Positions 55,490 through 59,900 of a DNA stretch of 59,900 nucleotides are shown piece after piece. A model generated the notes under the pieces. It saw only the letters and a program-made list of their open reading frames with translations. It ran no database searches and had not been told where the DNA came from. Numbering within the stretch: the first letter of the stretch is position 1; each line of letters opens with the position of its first letter. The stretch covers positions 1 through 59,900 of the forward strand of contig JAEUQE010000018.1 of NCBI GenBank assembly GCA_016789785.1. The letters are read 5' to 3'. Origin of the DNA: Bryobacterales bacterium (GTDB lineage Bacteria; Acidobacteriota; Terriglobia; Bryobacterales; Bryobacteraceae). The translations under genes were made by a program, and so were the position numbers.

Positions 55490-56314
55490 ATGACTTCTCA
55501 ATCGGTAGTTCCGGATGTTCGATTCGACGAGGTGAACGTCGGCAGCGGGTTGCGGCTCCATTACGCTGAGCAGGGCCCGCGCGATGGTGAGGCCGTGGTG
55601 TGCCTTCACGGCTTCACCGATTCCTGGTTCTCGTTCAGTCGCGTGTTGCCACTCTTTCCTGAGGATTGGCGCGTGATCGTGCCTGACCAGCGGGGCCACG
55701 GCGAGTCGTCACGTCCGATCGGCGGCTACTCGATGAAACAGTTTGCGCAGGATGCGTTGGACCTGATGGACGCTCTCGGGATCGAACGCGCGACCATTGT
55801 CGGGCACTGCATGGGCAGCATTGTCGGGCAGTACATGGCGGCGATGGCGCCAAACCGTGTCTCGCGGCTGGTGCTCGCCGCAAGTTGTGCATCCACCCGG
55901 CAGGAACCGGTGCTCCAACTCCGTGAGATTGTCGACACTCTCGAAGACCCGGTGCCGTTGGACTTCATCGTCGATTTCCAGACATCGACGGTGCATCAAG
56001 CGCCGCCGCAGGATTTCCTGTCGACCGTGTTTCAGGAGAGCGCCAAGCTTCCTGCCCGTGTCTGGAAGTCCGTGCTCGCGGACTTCCTCAACGCAGAGCC
56101 GGATCACGCGGCCATCCGCTGTCCCGCGTTGTTGCTGTGGGGCGATCGCGATTTCTTTCCATTTGAGGAACAGGAAGTCCTGCTGCGCGCGATCCCCAAT
56201 GCGCGGTTACACGTGGAGAATGGCGTTGGGCACTCGATGCAGTGGGAAGTGCCGGAGACGTTCGTTCGCGAAGTGAGTGCGTTCGTCGCGCTGACTTCCG
56301 CAGCGCGTGTGTAG
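55490..56314 (+). CDS. Alpha/beta hydrolase with cysteine at the nucleophile position
   Basis: 274 residues, no signal peptide. The oxyanion region is VVCLHGFTDSWFSFSR and VPDQRGHGESSRP. The nucleophile elbow, normally G-x-S-x-G, reads GHCMGS, with Cys107 where Ser is expected; the DNA codon is TGC. The acid is probably Asp221 in LLLWGDRDFF and the base His248 in GVGHSMQWE, so the rest of the triad is intact. Cysteine nucleophiles occur in dienelactone hydrolases of the same fold. Whether this member is active, and on what substrate, is unknown. It diverges from the PQQ-type gene. Confidence 0.85.
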   Translation: MTSQSVVPDVRFDEVNVGSGLRLHYAEQGPRDGEAVVCLHGFTDSWFSFSRVLPLFPEDWRVIVPDQRGHGESSRPIGGYSMKQFAQDALDLMDALGIERATIVGHCMGSIVGQYMAAMAPNRVSRLVLAASCASTRQEPVLQLREIVDTLEDPVPLDFIVDFQTSTVHQAPPQDFLSTVFQESAKLPARVWKSVLADFLNAEPDHAAIRCPALLLWGDRDFFPFEEQEVLLRAIPNARLHVENGVGHSMQWEVPETFVREVSAFVALTSAARV

Positions 56315-56451
56315 CCGCGAACGGCGCGCACTCTCACTGGCGCGTTCTCCGCAGGTGCTCGGCTGGTGATGCCCACGCGAGTCTTGGCCTACTCTCGACG
56401 CTACGCGTGGCCGCGCTGGTTCCATCGATACGTGTCGCACCGCGATGACGC

Positions 56452-56473
56452 GCGTCCCCTCTCCAGGGGACGC
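56452..56473. terminator. Hairpin between convergent hydrolase and receptor genes
   Basis: GCGTCCCCT (56452-56460) and AGGGGACGC (56465-56473) form a perfect 9-bp stem with a 4-base loop, in the 250-base gap between the hydrolase stop (56314) and the receptor stop (56566). A bidirectional terminator or processing site is the best guess. The rest of this gap has no gene. Confidence 0.5.
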
Positions 56474-56565
56474 TAGGTTGGCCACTTTCGAAGCTCGCCG
56501 CCGCAGACGCTACCGGCTATCTCCAGCGGCTGCCCGTGTCTCAGGTACCCGAACCGCGCGCGTCG

Positions 56566-59500
56566 CTAGAACTCCAGCCTCAACGCGAACTGCCCTTGTC
56601 TCGGCGGGTTCGACTGGCTCGACACGCGCCCGAAATTGACGTTGCTCACGTTGCCCTGTGGCGAGCCGAACACCGTGTGATTGAACGCATTGAAAAACTC
56701 CGCGCGGAAGATCAGGTTGAACTTCTCCGTGAGTGCGGTGCGCTTCAGGATGCCGAAGCTCTCGTTGACGAAGTTGTCCGTACGCAGATCGCCATACGCG
56801 CGTGCGGACGAGCCCAACCGGAAGCCCGTGGGTGCGATGAATGCCGCGGGATTGATCCAGCGGTCGGCCAACGGATCGGAGTACGAGAGCGAACGTTCCG
56901 CACTCGTTACATCCGGCCGCAGCAGACCATTGAATAACGGCAGCGTGTTGTTGGCCGTGAGTACGATCGGGCGGCCGGTCTGATACTGATGGATGCCGTT
57001 CACCTGCCAGCCGCCAGCGATCTTCGTCACGATGCCGCCCTGATTCAAGAAGCGCTTGCCTGCGCCGAACGGAAGTTCATACACGTAGCTGATCGCCACG
57101 ACATGTGGAATGTCATTCGTGCTGAGAGCCTTTTCGAGACGCCGGTTGTAGAACGTCTGGCCGCTCGGCCCGCCGCCCGCCATGATGTCGCCATCGGAGA
57201 GATTGCGGGAAAACGTGTACGACCCGAGCAGGCTGACTCCGCTGCGGAAGCGCCGCTCGATCTTCATCTGAAGCGCATGATAGGTGGAGTTGCCATTCGG
57301 GTTGGCGCGATTCGCGATGTTGAGATACTGCGGATACGGCCGCAAGCCTTGTGCCACCGAGCCCCGGAACGCGCTGTAGGGCAGGCCCACCCCGGCCTGT
57401 TGTGCCGCGGGGCTGGTGATCTGCTGCGTGAGCGTCGCGCCCAACGACAGGAAACGCGGATCCACTTCGTTCAGGTTGATCAGGCCATTGCCAAGGCGCG
57501 TGCCCTTCACGCCTACATAGGCGGTGTCGAGAACGAAGCTGCCCGGCAACTCGTGCTGGATGCTGAACTGGAAGCTTTGGAAGTAGGGCGCGCGTCCATC
57601 GCCCGTGAGAATCGCATTCACGTTCTGCCCGTTCGCCACGGTCGGATTGATGAAAGGTGGCCGGGGCCAATCGGTGGGGAAGCCATTGTCCCAACGGAAG
57701 GCCGGCGTCACGCCGACATCGGGCGTCACATAAGATGCCACGGCATTGAAGCCGAAGAGGAACTGCTGCGAACTCCGCAGACCGGCCGTGGCGTTGCCCT
57801 GCGCATAGTAGATGCCGTAACCGCCGCGTACTACGGTCTTGTCGCGAAGCTGATAGGCGAAACCGAAGCGTGGCCCGAAGTTCTTGTAGTCCGTGTTCGC
57901 GAAGCTGGTGCGTGAATTGTCGCGGCCTGGACCCTCGCCGAGGAATCGCACTGCACCGGGAATGCCGCCCGCGCCTGGATTCGGCAGCGACGCATCGAAG
58001 CCGCTGAAGTTGTTGTGTGCCTCCGTGCGCGGGAAGTAGATCTCATAGCGAAGGCCGAGATTCAGTGTGAGGCGCCGCGTGATCTTCCAGTCGTCCTGCA
58101 CGAACGTTGAGAAGTAGCGGTAGCGGTTGCCGGGCACCACGAACAATCCGTTGTAGGTCCCGCTGTTCACAAGCCCAAGCAGAAAGCTTGCGAACGCATG
58201 CCCTGAGTTGGCGCGGCCCGCCGCGGTCGGCAGAGCGGTCTCCACGGAGTTGAAGGAGAAATTGCCTTGCTGATCGAAAGGGTCGGCGCCGTTGGTCTGC
58301 ATCCAGCGGCCTTCCACGCCAGCTTTGATGCTGTGATTGCCGCGAACCCAACTCAGCGTGTCGGCCAGTTGCAGCGTGTTGTTCACCTGCTCGCCGATGT
58401 TCTTCGGTTCATCGGCCCATGCCGACAGGCCATCGGTGAAGCGAATGCGAGGGAAAACGTTGCCCGGCGGATTCACACCGCGCAGTCCGATCTGGTCAAG
58501 GAAGCCGCGATTGGCCGTGATGCGCGTGAAGCGCTGCGGCTCGCGTGTGTAGCCTGCGCGGAAGTTGTTCAGCGTGGTTGGCGACAGCAGCAGGTCGTGA
58601 TTGATGCGGGTCCACAAAGATGGGCGCTGTTCGTTCAGTGCGGGGCTGAGTGCACCGGGCAGCCGCTCCGGCGCGATGCTGTCCTGGCGGTTGAAGTAGA
58701 TGAAGAAGTTCAGCCGGTTCGTCTCACTGAGGTTGTGATCGAAACGAGTGGTGTAGACGTTGCGGTCAAAGCGCTGCGCACCGACTACCTGATAGTTGTT
58801 GAGCAAACCGCTGTTCGAAGGCGCTGGAATCAGCGGCAGCACCTTGCGTGAAACTTCGCTGAAGCGCTGCGTCGGAATGCGGTTGCCGGGAAACGGATCG
58901 CGAGTGAAGCCGCCCGCGCCGTCGCTGCGATTCGTGTTCGGATCATAGATCGGCACCACCGCGTTGTTGCGCGCGAGGCCCGAAAAGTCGCCTTGCACGA
59001 ATGCCGCGGTGGGCAGCGTGGCGAGTTCGTTCAGTGCTCCCGCGCGAAAGCGGAAGCCCGTGTACACGAAGTGGAAGAACGTGCGGTTCTTGCCGTTGTA
59101 GAGTTTCGGAATCAACACAGGACCGCCGATGGAAACACCGAATTCGTTCTGGCGGTTGATGGGGCGGGTGCGCGCGATGAAGCCCCGTGCATCGAGCTTG
59201 TCGTTGCGCAGGTATTCAAACAAAGAACCATGAATCTGATTTGTGCCCGAGCGCGTGGTGTAGACCTCGAACCCGCCGCCGGTGCGTCCATACTCTGCGC
59301 TGAAGTTGTTGCTTACGAGTTTGAACTCGCTGATTGCTTCCACGGGAGGATAGGTGAAGAGCAAGCCGCCACTCTCCGGACTGGTCGAGCCGATGCCATC
59401 CATCAGCACTTCCTTGGCGCGATTCTGCGAGCCGTTGATCTGTGTGTTCGACGTATCGCCGGTGACGCCGGGAGCGAGGAAGACAAACGCCCCGGGATGC

Positions 59501-59900
59501 CGCATGTTGCCGCTGACGGCGAGCGGCAGGTCGACGACGCGCTGCCGGTCAACGACGGTGCCGAGGTCCGAAGTGGTGCTTTCGAGCAAGGGCGGCGCGG
59601 CGGTGACTTCAATGGTCTGCTCCACCTGCCCGACCTCGAGCATCGTGTTCAAGGTCACGGTCTGCGCGACATTCATGACGACGTCGCGGCGGATGGCACG
59701 GCGGAATCCCGCGGCTTCGATGGACACTTCGTACGTCCCGACGGGCAATTGCGGGATCACGAAGTTGCCCGTGTCGTTCGTGCGTGCCGTGTAGCGCACG
59801 CCGGTTTCGTTGTTGACCGCGGTGATGGAAGCATTGGGCACCGCTGCCTGCGCGGGATCGAGAATGCGGCCGGTAATGGCGCCGCGATCGGATTGCGCGA
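56566..59900 (-). CDS. TonB-dependent receptor, Oar-like, N-terminus cut by window end
   Basis: The frame is open to the last base of the window. The visible part starts in the carboxypeptidase-regulatory-like domain (ITGRILDPAQAAVPNASI, TNDTGNFVIPQLPVGTY), so only the signal peptide and a few residues are missing. The plug (DLPLAVSGNMRHPGAFVFLA) and barrel follow, and the chain ends LRLEF with the aromatic terminus. More than 1,100 residues are visible. An ATG at 59841 would start inside the regulatory-like domain and is not the true start. It converges on the alpha/beta hydrolase gene. Confidence 0.9.
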   Translation of the reverse strand, partial: AQSDRGAITGRILDPAQAAVPNASITAVNNETGVRYTARTNDTGNFVIPQLPVGTYEVSIEAAGFRRAIRRDVVMNVAQTVTLNTMLEVGQVEQTIEVTAAPPLLESTTSDLGTVVDRQRVVDLPLAVSGNMRHPGAFVFLAPGVTGDTSNTQINGSQNRAKEVLMDGIGSTSPESGGLLFTYPPVEAISEFKLVSNNFSAEYGRTGGGFEVYTTRSGTNQIHGSLFEYLRNDKLDARGFIARTRPINRQNEFGVSIGGPVLIPKLYNGKNRTFFHFVYTGFRFRAGALNELATLPTAAFVQGDFSGLARNNAVVPIYDPNTNRSDGAGGFTRDPFPGNRIPTQRFSEVSRKVLPLIPAPSNSGLLNNYQVVGAQRFDRNVYTTRFDHNLSETNRLNFFIYFNRQDSIAPERLPGALSPALNEQRPSLWTRINHDLLLSPTTLNNFRAGYTREPQRFTRITANRGFLDQIGLRGVNPPGNVFPRIRFTDGLSAWADEPKNIGEQVNNTLQLADTLSWVRGNHSIKAGVEGRWMQTNGADPFDQQGNFSFNSVETALPTAAGRANSGHAFASFLLGLVNSGTYNGLFVVPGNRYRYFSTFVQDDWKITRRLTLNLGLRYEIYFPRTEAHNNFSGFDASLPNPGAGGIPGAVRFLGEGPGRDNSRTSFANTDYKNFGPRFGFAYQLRDKTVVRGGYGIYYAQGNATAGLRSSQQFLFGFNAVASYVTPDVGVTPAFRWDNGFPTDWPRPPFINPTVANGQNVNAILTGDGRAPYFQSFQFSIQHELPGSFVLDTAYVGVKGTRLGNGLINLNEVDPRFLSLGATLTQQITSPAAQQAGVGLPYSAFRGSVAQGLRPYPQYLNIANRANPNGNSTYHALQMKIERRFRSGVSLLGSYTFSRNLSDGDIMAGGGPSGQTFYNRRLEKALSTNDIPHVVAISYVYELPFGAGKRFLNQGGIVTKIAGGWQVNGIHQYQTGRPIVLTANNTLPLFNGLLRPDVTSAERSLSYSDPLADRWINPAAFIAPTGFRLGSSARAYGDLRTDNFVNESFGILKRTALTEKFNLIFRAEFFNAFNHTVFGSPQGNVSNVNFGRVSSQSNPPRQGQFALRLEF

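Overview
The window looks like a chromosome segment from an Acidobacteriota member, probably Bryobacterales/Solibacteres (Candidatus Solibacter/Bryobacter-like). That is inferred from gene content: five very large Oar-like TonB-dependent receptors with an N-terminal carboxypeptidase-regulatory-like domain, an acidobacterial-type VWFA protein, a DUF1552/DUF1592 secreted pair, many Tat-exported enzymes and high-GC codon use. No rRNA, tRNA, CRISPR array or phage module was found.

Layout. 1-5420 (+): the tail of a TolC-like channel runs into a tightly spaced run of five more genes: CrtI-like FAD oxidoreductase, a degenerate receiver domain, sedoheptulokinase-like FGGY kinase, ceramidase-like hydrolase and a lipocalin-like protein. 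A convergent VWA protein follows. 6354-7945 is an insertion-scarred zone holding a frameshifted hypothetical gene, an IS200-type transposase broken by one missing base, several hairpins and a pair of near-identical direct repeats. 7946-15144 (+): a phosphonoacetate-hydrolase-like enzyme translationally coupled to a beta-propeller/phosphoesterase, a right-handed beta-helix protein and an EAL-HDOD signalling protein. 15227-27358: three TonB-dependent receptors and an S9 peptidase.

27485-36868 (-): glucan phosphorylase, exported double-RidA protein, GH-like secreted protein, DUF1592-type cytochrome and DUF1552 protein lie head to tail with 10-72 base gaps or an overlap, and lead toward the receptor at 27358. 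This is the most system-like neighbourhood in the window. 37149-42057: a Tat-exported cupin, an aldo/keto reductase, an ~800-base gene-poor stretch, and a convergent NarL-type response regulator/PAS histidine kinase pair with a GacA-box-like inverted repeat between them. 42058-59900: two Tat-exported Gfo/Idh/MocA oxidoreductases, two more receptors (the last cut by the window end), two BNR-repeat proteins, a PQQ-type dehydrogenase and an alpha/beta hydrolase with cysteine at the nucleophile position.

Overall this reads as a periplasmic and outer-membrane catabolic landscape: receptors import ligands, and secreted or Tat-exported hydrolases and oxidoreductases process sugars, peptides, lipids and phosphonates. 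No TonB/ExbBD, ECF sigma factor or FecR is present locally. Function calls rest on motif recognition by eye; no database search was run.
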